Positions 16,953-26,853 of a stretch of DNA of 58,069 bases are shown one piece after another; position 1 is the first letter of the stretch; each line of letters opens with the position of its first letter. The DNA lies in contig NZ_PCOY01000024.1 of NCBI RefSeq assembly GCF_002979475.1, forward strand, positions 1 to 58,069, in the 5' to 3' direction. The position numbers were made by a program, and so were the translations under genes. Source of the DNA: Microbacterium sp. MYb62 (GTDB lineage: Bacteria; Actinomycetota; Actinomycetes; Actinomycetales; Microbacteriaceae). Below the pieces are notes generated by a model, which did not search any database, was not told the origin of the DNA, and saw only the letters and a program-made list of their open reading frames with translations.

Positions 16953-17285
16953 ATGAACGAGACGCTGGACACGCACCTGCAGGAACTGCGGCGAGGCACC
17001 GTGGTGCTGGCCTGCCTGCAGCTGCTGCGTACGCCGGGCTATGGCTACTCGCTGCTCGAACAACTCGAGAAGCGCGGCTTCGCGACGGATGCCAACACCC
17101 TGTACCCGCTGCTTCGACGGCTCGAGAAGCAGGAGTACCTCACGAGCGAGTGGAACACCGACGAGGCCAGACCTCGCAAGTTCTACCGCACCTCGGATGC
17201 CGGCGCCCGCCTCGCCGACACCCTCACCGACGAATGGCGCTCGCTCACCACGGCGATCGCGTCCCTCACCTCAGAGGAGAACTGA
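16953..17285 (+). CDS. PadR family transcriptional regulator
   Basis: This 110-aa winged-helix repressor has the PadR core: LRRGTVVLACLQLL, then PGYGYSLLEQL, then NTLYPLLRRLEKQ, with the Lys/Arg-rich wing following. It starts at ATG 16953, because the promoter's -10 box ends 7 nt before it; earlier in-frame GTG/ATG codons would lie upstream of or inside the -10. One base separates its stop from the next gene, a HAAS membrane protein. PadR genes paired with HAAS-domain membrane genes are a recurring two-gene unit, probably an envelope-stress or ligand-responsive switch. Confidence 0.93.
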   Translation: MNETLDTHLQELRRGTVVLACLQLLRTPGYGYSLLEQLEKRGFATDANTLYPLLRRLEKQEYLTSEWNTDEARPRKFYRTSDAGARLADTLTDEWRSLTTAIASLTSEEN

Positions 17286-17286
17286 C

Positions 17287-18282
17287 ATGACCGCGACGAC
17301 CCCACTCACCGAGCGCTACATCAGCGCCACGATCCGCAGCCTCCGCCCCGAGACCCAAGCCGACGTCCGCGCCGAGCTGGAAGCCTCCATCGCCGATGCG
17401 ATCGAGGCGCGGCTCGATCAGGGCGAAGCGCCGGAGGCTGCCGAGCGCGCGGTGCTCACTGAGCTCGGAGATCCCGGCGCTCTTGCGGCGGGATACGCGG
17501 ACCGCCCGCTGTACCTCATCGGGCCGCGTTTCTACCTGACCTGGTGGCGGCTGCTGAAGCTGCTGCTGGCCATCGTCCCCGTCTGCGTTCTCGGTGGTGT
17601 CGCGGTGGGACAGACCATCTCCGGGGCGCCCGTGGGGGAGATCATCTCCACGTCGATCCTCGCGACCGGAGGGGCGATCCTCCATCTCTGCTTCTGGACC
17701 ACCCTCGTCTTCGTCATCCTCGAACGCTCCAACAGCGCGACCGCGATCGAGGAGTGGGATCTCGACCAGCTCCCCGAGCCGACGCAGAACGGTGCCGGCC
17801 GGAGCGAGCTGATCGCGTCGTTGGTCTTCCTCGGGATCGCCGTCGGTGCCCTGCTCTGGGACCGCTTCCGCGGCTTCGTGTCGGTGGACGGCGAAGCGCT
17901 GCCGATCCTCGACCCGCAGCTCTGGCCGTGGGGGATCGGTGTGCTGTTCCTCCTCATCGTCGCTGAGGCCGTGTTCGCGGTCGTGCTCTTCCGCAGGGGG
18001 AGGTGGAGCACGGGGTTGGCCGTGGCGAACACGATCCTCGCGCTGGCGTTCCTCGGATGGGTGCTCGTGCTGCTGCTGGGCGGCGACCTCGTCAACCCGG
18101 CGTTCCTCGCGCACCTCACGGCGGCGGGCGGAGAGGGCTTCGCCGCGGGACAGGCCGAATCGGCCGGTGAGGGCGGGGTGTTCCGCATCCTCGCCGTCCT
18201 GCTCGGATTCGGGATCGCGGCAGGCGTCGTGTGGGACATCGTCGACGGGTGGATCAAGACCGCTCGCGCGCCACGCGTCTGA
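17287..18282 (+). CDS. HAAS-domain (permease prefix / DUF1700-like) membrane protein
   Basis: The 331-aa protein begins with a helical HAAS-type domain (about residues 1-75; LRPETQADVRAELEASIADAIEARL, then ELGDPGALAAGYADRP), followed by four or five membrane helices between about 80 and 325. The 'DPGALAAGYADRP' stretch is the hallmark seen after this prefix in PadR partners. The ATG at 17287 lies 1 bp after the PadR stop, so expression is coupled. Its function is probably signalling to or being controlled by PadR; no catalytic motif is present. A strong terminator follows. Confidence 0.8.
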   Translation: MTATTPLTERYISATIRSLRPETQADVRAELEASIADAIEARLDQGEAPEAAERAVLTELGDPGALAAGYADRPLYLIGPRFYLTWWRLLKLLLAIVPVCVLGGVAVGQTISGAPVGEIISTSILATGGAILHLCFWTTLVFVILERSNSATAIEEWDLDQLPEPTQNGAGRSELIASLVFLGIAVGALLWDRFRGFVSVDGEALPILDPQLWPWGIGVLFLLIVAEAVFAVVLFRRGRWSTGLAVANTILALAFLGWVLVLLLGGDLVNPAFLAHLTAAGGEGFAAGQAESAGEGGVFRILAVLLGFGIAAGVVWDIVDGWIKTARAPRV

Positions 18283-18293
18283 CCGCACCGGCC

Positions 18294-18328
18294 GAGGAAG
18301 CGCCGTCCCCTCGGGGCGGCGCTTCCTC
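18294..18328 (+). terminator. hairpin terminator after the PadR/HAAS operon
   Basis: A perfect 12-bp stem (GAGGAAGCGCCG with its complement, 18294-18305 and 18317-18328) carries a further CCCC-TC-GGGG pairing in its loop. It lies 12 nt after the stop codon and ends 36 nt before menB. Confidence 0.85.
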
Positions 18329-18364
18329 CCTCGCGGGGAGACGGCGAGGAATAGGCTGGATGCC

Positions 18365-19285
18365 GTGACCACCGCATCCGTCTCCGATCTCTTCGACCCG
18401 GCCGAATGGGTGCTCGCGCCCGGTGCCGAGGACTACACCGACATCACCGCGCACGTCTCGCACGACGGCGGCGTCGCGCGCATCGCCTTCAACCGACCGG
18501 AGGTGCGCAACGCGTTCCGTCCGCACACGGTCGACGAGCTCTACCGCGCGCTCGACATCGCGCGCCAGGACGCCCGCATCGGCGCGGTGCTGCTCACGGG
18601 GAACGGCCCGAGTCCGAAAGACGGCGGCTGGGCGTTCTGCTCCGGCGGGGACCAGCGCATCCGCGGCCGTGACGGATACAAGTACTCCGACGCGGAGACG
18701 GCGATCGTCGACGGCGCGAGCCGGGCGGCGGTCGGTCGCCTGCACATCCTCGAGGTGCAGCGGCTCATCCGCTTCATGCCGAAGGTCGTCATCGCGGTCG
18801 TCCCCGGATGGGCGGCCGGAGGCGGGCACTCCCTGCACGTGGTGTGCGACCTCACGATCGCCTCGGCGGAAGAGGCCCGCTTCAAGCAGACGGATGCCGA
18901 TGTCGGCAGCTTCGACGCCGGGTACGGCTCCGCGTACATGGCCCGCCAGACCGGGCAGAAGATCGCCCGCGAGGTGTTCTTCCTCGCCGAGGAGTACTCG
19001 GCACAGCGCGCCTATGAGATGGGCGCCGTGAACCGCGTGGTGCCGCACACCGAGCTCGAGCGCGAGGCGCTGAAGATGGCGCGCACCGTGCTGACCAAGT
19101 CGCCGACCGCGATCCGCATGCTGAAGTTCGCCTTCAACGCGGTCGACGATGGACTGGTCGGGCAGCAGGTCTTCGCCGGTGAGGCCACACGCCTCGCATA
19201 CGGCACCGACGAAGCCGTCGAGGGACGCGACTCGTTCCTCGAGAAGCGCGACGCCGACTGGTCGTCCTTCCCCTGGCACTACTGA
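18365..19285 (+). CDS. menB: 1,4-dihydroxy-2-naphthoyl-CoA synthase MenB
   Basis: MenB closes the second ring of the naphthoquinone from o-succinylbenzoyl-CoA. The 306-aa crotonase-fold protein has the oxyanion-hole segments CSGGDQ (about 92-97) and PGWAAGGGHS (147-156) and the family signature VGSFDAGYGSAYMARQTGQK with Asp184. The GTG at 18365 is chosen because TAGGCT (18352-18357) ends 7 nt upstream, indicating a leaderless transcript. It forms an operon with menE 30 bp downstream. Confidence 0.96.
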   Translation: MTTASVSDLFDPAEWVLAPGAEDYTDITAHVSHDGGVARIAFNRPEVRNAFRPHTVDELYRALDIARQDARIGAVLLTGNGPSPKDGGWAFCSGGDQRIRGRDGYKYSDAETAIVDGASRAAVGRLHILEVQRLIRFMPKVVIAVVPGWAAGGGHSLHVVCDLTIASAEEARFKQTDADVGSFDAGYGSAYMARQTGQKIAREVFFLAEEYSAQRAYEMGAVNRVVPHTELEREALKMARTVLTKSPTAIRMLKFAFNAVDDGLVGQQVFAGEATRLAYGTDEAVEGRDSFLEKRDADWSSFPWHY

Positions 19286-19315
19286 GTCCCTGGTCCCACC
19301 GAGTCGGAGACGCGC

Positions 19316-20476
19316 ATGACCGCCCTGATCCCCACGGATGCCGAAGATCCGGTTCTGCTGCGGGAAGCTCTACAGCGTGCTCTCGACGGCGGCCCGGCGC
19401 TGGGGCTCGGGATGGTGGGCGGTGCTCCCGAGAACGTGGCGGACGGCCTCGCCGCCGTGATCGCGACGTCCGGCTCCAGCGGCATCCCGAAGCGGGTCGC
19501 GCTCAGCGCAGAGGCGCTGCGGGCGAGCGCCGAGGCCACGGCGGCGCGGATCGGCAGCGGGCGTTGGCTGCTCGCGCTGCCGGCCGGGTACGTCGCCGGC
19601 CTCCAGGTGGTGGTGCGCTCGATCCTGGCGGGCACGCACCCGACGACGATCGAGGGGCGATTCTCGCCGATGTCCTTCGCGGAGGCGACCCTGGCGATGC
19701 TGCGACCGTCACCGGGCGGGGACACCGGGATCCCCGAGCTGTACACCTCGCTCGTGCCGGCGCAGGTCGCGACCCTGCTCGATGCCGCGGACGACACCGC
19801 CGTGCGTGCGGCGCTGACCGCGTATCGGGCGATCCTCGTGGGGGGCCAGGCGCTGCCGGAGCCGTTGCGGGAGCGGGCCGCCGACCTCGGCGCACGCCTG
19901 GTGCGCACCTATGGTTCGACGGAGACCAGCGGCGGCTGCGTGTACGACGGCGTGCCGCTCGACACCGTGGGCGTGCGCACGGTCGACGGCGAACTGCGCA
20001 TCGCCGGTCCCATGCTCGCCGAGGGGTATCTGGGAGACGGGTCGCTCACCGCGCGCACCTTCGTGCGGGACGAGCACGGGATCCGCTGGTATCGCACCGG
20101 GGATCTGGGCCTCGTCGAGGACGGGGTCGTGCGGGTGCACGGGCGCGCCGACAACGTGATCGTCTCCGGTGGGATCAACATCTCGCTCGACCGCGTGGAG
20201 CGGATCGTCCGCCGGATCGCAGGCCTGCACGAGGCCGTCGTCGTCGGCGTGGAGGACGAGCGCTGGGGCGAGGCCTCCGTGATCGTCGCCGCGCGCGGCG
20301 AGGTGCTGCGTCGCAGCGAATCCGAGCAGCTCGTGCATGCCCGCGACGCCGTCGAGGAGGAGCTGGGCAAGCACGCGCGTCCTGCGCGCCTGATCCTGGT
20401 CGATGAGATCGAGGTCCTGTCCTCCGGCAAGCCCGACCGGGAGGCGATCCGGCGCATGGTCGCCGAACTGCACTGA
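19316..20476 (+). CDS. menE: o-succinylbenzoate-CoA ligase MenE
   Basis: MenE activates o-succinylbenzoate with ATP and CoA to supply MenB. The 386-aa ANL-superfamily enzyme has the P-loop TSGSSGIPKRV (about 51-61), the YGSTETSGG core motif, the hinge region YRTGDLG, and a C-terminal domain with the catalytic-lysine context SSGKPDREAI. It is somewhat shorter than many bacterial MenE proteins but includes all core motifs. It follows menB by 30 bp in the same orientation. Identification rests on family motifs plus the menB neighbour, so another acyl-CoA ligase is possible but unlikely. Confidence 0.92.
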   Translation: MTALIPTDAEDPVLLREALQRALDGGPALGLGMVGGAPENVADGLAAVIATSGSSGIPKRVALSAEALRASAEATAARIGSGRWLLALPAGYVAGLQVVVRSILAGTHPTTIEGRFSPMSFAEATLAMLRPSPGGDTGIPELYTSLVPAQVATLLDAADDTAVRAALTAYRAILVGGQALPEPLRERAADLGARLVRTYGSTETSGGCVYDGVPLDTVGVRTVDGELRIAGPMLAEGYLGDGSLTARTFVRDEHGIRWYRTGDLGLVEDGVVRVHGRADNVIVSGGINISLDRVERIVRRIAGLHEAVVVGVEDERWGEASVIVAARGEVLRRSESEQLVHARDAVEEELGKHARPARLILVDEIEVLSSGKPDREAIRRMVAELH

Positions 20477-20497
20477 TCACCGAGCTGCCCTGATCGA

Positions 20498-20517
20498 GAC
20501 GGCGCGACGGCGCCGTC
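20498..20517 (+). terminator. small hairpin after menE
   Basis: An 8-bp GC stem (GACGGCGC, GACG loop, GCGCCGTC) lies 21 nt past the menE stop and about 40 nt before the next gene's start. It is a likely weak terminator for the menBE operon. Confidence 0.55.
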
Positions 20518-20559
20518 ATCCGACGAGGAGTCCTCTCGCACGGTGCCAGACTGAAGCGC

Positions 20560-21351
20560 ATGGCCTCGTACACGCATGGACACCACGAATCCGTCCTCCG
20601 CTCGCACAACGTGCGCGATATCGCGAACTCCGCGGAGTACCTTCGCCCGCACCTCGCGGACACCACGCGCCTCCTCGACGTCGGTGCGGGCCCCGGCAGC
20701 ATCACGGTCGACTTCGCGGGAGTCGTCGCCCATGTCACCGCCACCGAGATCGACGAGAACGCCCTGTCGCTCTCGCGCACGCTCGCAGCCGAGCGCGGTC
20801 TCACGAACCTCTCGTTCTCCGTCGAGGACGTGCACGCGCTGAGCTTCCCCGACGACTCGTTCGACGTCGTGCATGCCCACCAGGTGCTCCAGCACGTCGG
20901 CGACCCGGTGCAGGCGCTCCGTGAGATGCGTCGTGTGACGGTTCCCGGTGGGGTCGTCGCCGCCCGTGACGCCGACTACGCCGGCTTCCTCTGGTTCCCC
21001 GTGCTCCCGGAACTCGACCGTTGGCTCGCCCTGTACCGCGCGGCCGCGCAGGCCAACGGCGGCGAGCCGGATGCCGGGCGTCGGCTGCTGTCGTGGGCAC
21101 GGGCCGCGGGCTTCGAGGAGACCACGGCGACCGCATCCACCTGGTGCTACGCGTCTGCCGAGGAGCGCGCGTGGTGGGGTGGGATGTGGGCCGACCGCAT
21201 CCTCGAATCCGCGCTCACCCGCCAGCTGCTCGACGGCGGGATGGCGGACGCCGCCGCCCTGCGGGAGATCAGCGACGCGTGGAAGCGCTGGGCCGACGAC
21301 GGCGACGGCTGGTTCCTGGTACCGCACGGCGAGATCATCGCGAGGGCGTGA
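20560..21351 (+). CDS. class I SAM-dependent methyltransferase
   Basis: The 263-aa protein has the Rossmann-type motif I LLDVGAGPGS (about 43-52), the acidic ribose-binding residue in ATEIDENAL, and the post-II motif DVVHAHQVLQHVGDP. It belongs to the UbiE-like/Methyltransf_11 group, which methylates small molecules. A CAGACT box (20547-20552) ends 7 nt before the ATG, in line with a leaderless start. Position after menBE raises demethylmenaquinone methylation as a possibility, but the sequence does not show the MenG/UbiE signatures, so the substrate is open. Confidence 0.82.
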   Translation: MASYTHGHHESVLRSHNVRDIANSAEYLRPHLADTTRLLDVGAGPGSITVDFAGVVAHVTATEIDENALSLSRTLAAERGLTNLSFSVEDVHALSFPDDSFDVVHAHQVLQHVGDPVQALREMRRVTVPGGVVAARDADYAGFLWFPVLPELDRWLALYRAAAQANGGEPDAGRRLLSWARAAGFEETTATASTWCYASAEERAWWGGMWADRILESALTRQLLDGGMADAAALREISDAWKRWADDGDGWFLVPHGEIIARA

Positions 21352-21412
21352 CGCCGCAGGGATACATCCTGCGACGGATGCCGGTACCGGGACCCTCGCG
21401 TAGCGTGGGGGA

Positions 21413-22585
21413 GTGATCCGCCCGCTCTCCCGCACGGCGCTGGCTCTCGACATCGTCGGGGCGGCGCTGCTCTTCCTCGTCCTCGCGCCGATATCGGTCG
21501 TCTTCTACGGCACGACGACCACCCCGATCGGCAGTGTGGCCATCGTCGCCACGGTCATCGCGAGCGTGCTGATGTTCGGCGGGGTCGCGATCGGACGACT
21601 CGCACCGGGATTGGCGCTCGCCGCGGCATGGGTCGGCGCCGTGGTGCAGATGCTGGCGGGGTTCGGTCCGCTGCCCGTCGACTTCGCGATCCTGCTCGTT
21701 CTGTATGCCACCGCCGCCTGGGGCAGTAGGCGCGTGCTCTGGTGGGGGTTCGCCTCGGCGCTCGGCGGCGGCCTCATCGCGGCGCTCTACATGGTGTTCG
21801 TGAACGGGGTGAGCCTCGGCTCCGGCAGCGGCTGGGAGATGCTCAGCATCGGCACGCTGCTCCTCGCGCTCTCCGTGATGGCCCTCGGGTTCGCCTGGGT
21901 GTGCGGCCTGCTCTGGCGGGTCGTGCTGCGTGCTCGGCAGACCCGATCGGCTCAGCTCCAGGCCGAGTCGCTCGCTGCCGAGGAGCAGGAGCGGGTGCGC
22001 ATCGCACGCGACATGCACGACGTCGTCGCACACTCCCTGGCCGTCGTCATCGCCCAGGCCGATGGTGCCCGCTACGCCGCCGCCGTGAAACCCGAGATCG
22101 CGACCGAGGCTCTCGGGACGATCGCGCAGACGGCCCGCGGGGCGTTGAGCGACGTGCGGATGCTGCTCACGCAGCTGCGGCACCGGCAGGGGGACGGCCC
22201 GCAACCGACGCTCGCCGACCTCGAGGCGCTGTTCGCCCAGGTGCGGCAGGCCGGCATCGAGCCTCGAGTCACGGTCGACCCGATGCCGCCGGGGGAGCCG
22301 CCCGCCGCCATCCAGCTCGCGGTGTACCGCATCCTGCAGGAGGCACTGACGAACGCGATCCGGCACGGAGACGGCGCGGTCGACGTGCACCTCGCGTGGC
22401 TTCCCGACCGCGTCGACGTCGACGTGCGGAACACGGTGCGAGGTGAGGGGGCGGTCGCTCCGGGCGGGCACGGGGTGATCGGCATGCGCGAGCGTGCGCA
22501 GCTCGTCGGCGGTAGTCTGCAAGCCGAGCGCCGCGGGGCACAGTTCGTCGTCCACGCCACGCTCCCGATCGGAGTCTCCGAATGA
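21413..22585 (+). CDS. sensor histidine kinase, NarL/LiaS-type
   Basis: The 390-aa protein has about five N-terminal membrane helices (residues ~8-170) with little extracellular sequence, then a HisKA_3 dimerisation domain with the phospho-acceptor motif ARDMHDVVAHS (His202), and a HATPase_c domain with the N box (QEALTNAIRHG) and G box (GGHGVIGMRERA). Small intramembrane-sensing kinases of this type usually monitor membrane or cell-wall stress. The GTG at 21413 is 6 nt after TAGCGT (21401-21406), a leaderless promoter. The response regulator gene overlaps its end by 4 bp. Confidence 0.93.
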   Translation: MIRPLSRTALALDIVGAALLFLVLAPISVVFYGTTTTPIGSVAIVATVIASVLMFGGVAIGRLAPGLALAAAWVGAVVQMLAGFGPLPVDFAILLVLYATAAWGSRRVLWWGFASALGGGLIAALYMVFVNGVSLGSGSGWEMLSIGTLLLALSVMALGFAWVCGLLWRVVLRARQTRSAQLQAESLAAEEQERVRIARDMHDVVAHSLAVVIAQADGARYAAAVKPEIATEALGTIAQTARGALSDVRMLLTQLRHRQGDGPQPTLADLEALFAQVRQAGIEPRVTVDPMPPGEPPAAIQLAVYRILQEALTNAIRHGDGAVDVHLAWLPDRVDVDVRNTVRGEGAVAPGGHGVIGMRERAQLVGGSLQAERRGAQFVVHATLPIGVSE

Positions 22586-23217
22586 TCAGAGTCGTGCTCG
22601 TCGACGACCAGGCGCTCTTCCGCGCCGGAATCCGGATGCTCATCGCGTCCCAGCCCGACCTCGAAGTGGTCGGAGAGGCCGGCAACGGCAAGGAGGCGCT
22701 CGACCTCGTGCGCACGACCCGTCCCGATGTGGTCCTGATGGACATCCGGATGCCGGTCATGGACGGACTCACCGCGACCGCGGAGATCCTGACGAGACCG
22801 GAGCCGCCGCGCATCGTCATGCTCACGACCTTCGACCTCGACGAGGCGGCGGCGCGGGCCATCCGGCAGGGAGCGAGCGGCTTCCTGCTCAAGGACGCCG
22901 ATCCGGAGTTCCTGCTCGCGGCGATCCGCACGGTGCATTCGGGGTCGAGTGTGATCGCGGCGTCCGCGACCCGTGACCTGTTCGCGCACTTCGCCGAAGC
23001 GCCGAAGCCCGTGCCCGCCCAGTACGCCGAACTCACGGACCGGGAGCGCGAGATCTTCGCGCTCGCCGCGAGGGGGCTGTCGAACGCCGAGATCGCCGGC
23101 CGGGAGTACCTCAGCGAGGCGACGGTGAAGACCCACATCAGCCGCATCCTCAGCAAGCTCTCGCTGCGCGACCGCGTGCAGCTGGTGGTCTTCGCCTTCG
23201 AGCACGGTCTCATCTGA
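22582..23217 (+). CDS. response regulator, NarL/LuxR type
   Basis: The 211-aa protein has a receiver domain with the acidic pair D8/D9, phospho-acceptor D54 (VLMDIRMPVMDG), a switch Thr and Lys (LKDAD), and a C-terminal LuxR-type helix-turn-helix (LTDREREIFALAARGLSNAEIA, then ATVKTHISRILSKL). It is the partner of the preceding kinase (ATGA overlap). The nearest candidate target is the ABC transporter operon immediately downstream, whose leader has an inverted repeat. Confidence 0.95.
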   Translation: MIRVVLVDDQALFRAGIRMLIASQPDLEVVGEAGNGKEALDLVRTTRPDVVLMDIRMPVMDGLTATAEILTRPEPPRIVMLTTFDLDEAAARAIRQGASGFLLKDADPEFLLAAIRTVHSGSSVIAASATRDLFAHFAEAPKPVPAQYAELTDREREIFALAARGLSNAEIAGREYLSEATVKTHISRILSKLSLRDRVQLVVFAFEHGLI

Positions 23218-23307
23218 GCGATCCGGTCGCGGTGTCGGTGGCCGAGGCGACCATGTCGTCATGGAATCCCAAGATTCCGGTGAGGTCGGGACGCCTGGGT
23301 GTGAAGC

Positions 23308-23338
23308 GGATCATCCTTGCGATGTACGCGGATGATCC
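23308..23338. promoter_or_regulatory. inverted repeat upstream of the ABC transporter operon
   Basis: Perfect 9-bp arms GGATCATCC (23308-23316) and GGATGATCC (23330-23338) are separated by 13 nt, 34 bp before the TAGCGT box of the ABC ATPase gene. The position upstream of a promoter suits activation by the adjacent LuxR-type response regulator; that link is inference. Confidence 0.6.
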
Positions 23339-23384
23339 CGTCGGGCGATGCCCCGCACGGGTCGACGGAAATAGCGTCGAAGGC

Positions 23385-24142
<758 letters not shown>

Positions 24143-24146
<4 letters not shown>

Positions 24147-25603
24147 CCGCCGCCGCCTTGGTCGTCCCCGAGACGCGGGCGACCGGACCCCGTCTGGCCT
24201 GGCTGCGCGACCGAGGCATGGGCGCCAGCATCCTCGTCGCCGCGCTGTCGGCCGCCTTCGGCGTGCTCCTCGTCGAGATCACCGCCTACATCGGCGCGGT
24301 GCTGCAGGCCGACCCCTTCATCGGCGACAGCGGCACGCTCGCCTTCGTCGTCGCCCTGCTCTCGGTGCTGCTGACCGTCGTGGCGATGTACGTCGCCGCG
24401 ATCGTCACCGCGAACACGTTCTCGACCATCATCGCCGGGCGTACGCGTCAGATCGCGCTCATGCGCCTGATCGGCGCGACGGCGCGGGCGCAGCGGGCGC
24501 AGGTCGGCAAGCAGGGACTCGTCGTCGGGCTGCTCGGCGCCGCGATCGGTCTTCTCGCCGGACTCCTGCTGTCCGTCATCGGGGTGCAGGTCGGGGCGCA
24601 GCTGATCGACAACGCTCCCGCGGGCTTCTCCCTCGCGCAGCCGTTCATCGCGCTCCCGGCCATCGGCGTCGCCCTCACCACGTGGGCGGCGGCCTGGGCC
24701 GGCTCACGGCGCGTGCTCTCGGTGACCCCGCTGCAGGCGCTGGGCGGATCGGTCGAGCGCACCCACGACGAGGTCTCGGGCAAGCCGGGTCGGCACATCG
24801 GCGCCTGGGTGCTGCTGATCGCGGGTGCCGTGCTCCTCGCCGGCGGGGTGCTGGTCGGACTCATGACGCCGCTCGGCGTCGTCGTCGCCTTCTTCGGAGG
24901 TGTGCTCTCGTTCACGGGTCTCGCCCTCGGCTCCGTGCTGTTCATGCCGCCGGTGCTGCGCCTGGTCGGCCGGATGTTCGGGTCGAGTGCCACCGCGCGA
25001 CTCGCGGCCGAGAATGCGCTGCGCTATCCGGAGCGCTCTTCCCGCATGGCGATCGGCGTGGTGATGGGCGTGACGCTGGTGACGATGTTCGCCGTGGCAC
25101 TCGAGTCGGCCAAGCGTCTGATGATGAGTCAGGTCACGGGTGAGGTGCCCGAGGAGTTCTTCGCTCCCATGGACGCCTTCGCCGCCGTGATGATGGTGCT
25201 CGTCGCCGTCTCCGCCGTCATCGCGGCCGTCGGGCTCATCAACCTGCTCACGATCGGTGTGGTGCAGCGCCGCCGCGAGCTCGGGCTGCTGCGGTCAATC
25301 GGCCTGTCGAATCGGCAGGTGCGACGGATGGTGCTGCTCGAGGCCACGCACATCACGGTGGCGGCGACGCTGACGGGGCTCGTGCTGGGCATCGTGTACG
25401 GCTGGATCGCCGCGCAGTCGCTGCTCGGTTCGGTGCCGACGCTGCCGGAGTTCACCCCCGCCGGGCTCGTGGCCCCGCAGGTCCCGTTGGTCCCCGTGGT
25501 GATCATCGTCGTGGCCACAGCGGTCCTCACGTTGGTCGCAGCGGCGACGCCCACCCGCCTGGCGACCAGGGTGGCTCCGGTCGAGGCTCTCGCGGCCGAC
25601 TGA
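24143..25603 (+). CDS. FtsX-like ABC permease
   Basis: The 486-aa permease has four main membrane helices per duplicated half, with two FtsX-type segments: one near residues 70-190 and one near 345-480, ending in the conserved RVAPVEAL. The external loops are short, unlike BceB-type permeases, which carry a ~200-residue sensor domain. It pairs with the ATPase encoded just upstream (ATGA overlap). Substrate is unknown; control by the neighbouring two-component system is likely. Confidence 0.88.
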
Positions 25604-25621
25604 CGCCTCTAGGCTGGTCGG

Positions 25622-26281
25622 ATGCCGTCGCCGTTCGATCAGTCCACGTATCAGGTCCGTCTCGACTGGGGCACCGCGGGCCTCGCCCGTCTCGCCCCGT
25701 CCGACGTCGTCGTGGTGGTGGATGTGCTGCGGCTCTCGTCCACGGTGATCGATGCCGTCGACTCCGGCGCCGAGGTCGCACTGGCTGCAGCCGAGGGGTG
25801 GTCGCACAACGGCGCGGCCGTGGCCGCCGCGGCTTCGTCGAACGCGACGGTGATCGTCGGCGGCATCCGCAACGCCACCTCGGTCGCGCGCGCGGTCCAG
25901 ACCATCCAGGAGCGGCGGCAGGCACGGACCTCGGTCGCGGTCATCGCGGCGGGCGAACTCGACGCCGCGGGGACGCTGCGATTCGCGGTCGAGGATCAGC
26001 TCGGCGCGGGGGCGATCATCCTGGCGCTCTCGGATCGCGGCATCGATCACACGGCTCCGGATGCCGCGGTCGCCGCGGAAGGATTCCGTGCCCTCCGCGG
26101 CGCGGTGCGGCACATGATCGGTGCGAGCGGATCCGGTCGCGAGCTCGCGGTCGGCGTCGGGGCGACCGCGCGCATCGAGGCCGCGGGGCTCGTGCCGACC
26201 ACGGTGTCCGATGCCGCCGTGCATGATGCGGTCGACGTCGTCCCGGTCCTGCGCGACGGGTTCTTCACGCGTTTCGCGTGA
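25622..26281 (+). CDS. ComB-family protein (2-phosphosulfolactate phosphatase-like)
   Basis: The 219-aa protein matches the ComB fold family by its N-terminal VVVVDVLRLSST motif (Asp ligand), the SNATVIVGGIRNATS stretch and the RHMIG region. ComB in methanogens dephosphorylates 2-phosphosulfolactate in coenzyme M synthesis, but bacteria with the family generally lack that pathway, so the real substrate is probably another small phospho-compound. The ATG at 25622 is exactly 6 nt after TAGGCT (25610-25615), so it has its own leaderless promoter despite following the ABC operon by 18 bp. Confidence 0.75.
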   Translation: MPSPFDQSTYQVRLDWGTAGLARLAPSDVVVVVDVLRLSSTVIDAVDSGAEVALAAAEGWSHNGAAVAAAASSNATVIVGGIRNATSVARAVQTIQERRQARTSVAVIAAGELDAAGTLRFAVEDQLGAGAIILALSDRGIDHTAPDAAVAAEGFRALRGAVRHMIGASGSGRELAVGVGATARIEAAGLVPTTVSDAAVHDAVDVVPVLRDGFFTRFA

Positions 26282-26420
26282 GCACGGCGCTCGTCGCGCT
26301 CAGGTGGACTTCTCCCGGACGGGCGGATGCGTGTCGGCGCAGCATCTTCCCGAAACGGAGATCTCCTCCCGATGCCGCGGGGCAGGCGCCGCCACGGCTC
26401 GGGAGACGTATGGTCGTGTC

Positions 26421-26846
26421 ATGAGGTACCTTCCCGCTGTCATCGTCGACGTCGTGCTCGTGCTGATCTTCGCCGCGATCGGTCGAGCATCCCACGACGA
26501 GAACCCCGCCGGATTCCTGCTCACCGCCTGGCCCTTCCTGATCGCCCTGCTCCTGGGGCATCTCGTCGCGGCACTGCTGCCGGGAAGACCGCGCAGACCG
26601 TGGTCGGTCCTCTGGGGCGCGGTGGTCTGGGTGGTGACGGTCGCGGGAGGCATGCTGATCCGTGTGCTCAGCGGCGACACGGCCGAGGTGCCGTTCATCA
26701 TCGTCGCGACGATCGTGCTCGGGGTGTTCCTCGTCGGCTGGCGCGCGATCGCGGCGCTGCTGCGTCGGCGCCGCAGTACCGCGGGCGCGGGCGACACCGC
26801 GGGAGCGGCGTCCGAGGCGGAGAGCAGCGACGAGTCGAACGACTGA
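26421..26846 (+). CDS. DUF3054 family membrane protein
   Basis: The 141-aa protein has four predicted membrane helices. It carries the DUF3054 pattern: an Asp in the first helix (VIVDVVLVLIFAAIGR), a GRASH motif, and TAWPFLI in the second helix. The tail is Ala/Glu/Ser-rich and hydrophilic. Function is unknown for the family. TATGGT (26409-26414) lies 6 nt before the ATG, supporting this start. It converges with the SprT-like gene, leaving 7 bp between stops. Confidence 0.8.
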   Translation: MRYLPAVIVDVVLVLIFAAIGRASHDENPAGFLLTAWPFLIALLLGHLVAALLPGRPRRPWSVLWGAVVWVVTVAGGMLIRVLSGDTAEVPFIIVATIVLGVFLVGWRAIAALLRRRRSTAGAGDTAGAASEAESSDESND

Positions 26847-26853
26847 GGCGCGT

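Noticed and set aside
23232..23384. N-terminal extension of the ABC ATPase upstream of ATG 23385
   Set aside because: The extra residues have no homology-like features and would cover the inverted repeat and the -10 box; the TAGCGT-N7-ATG geometry favours 23385.
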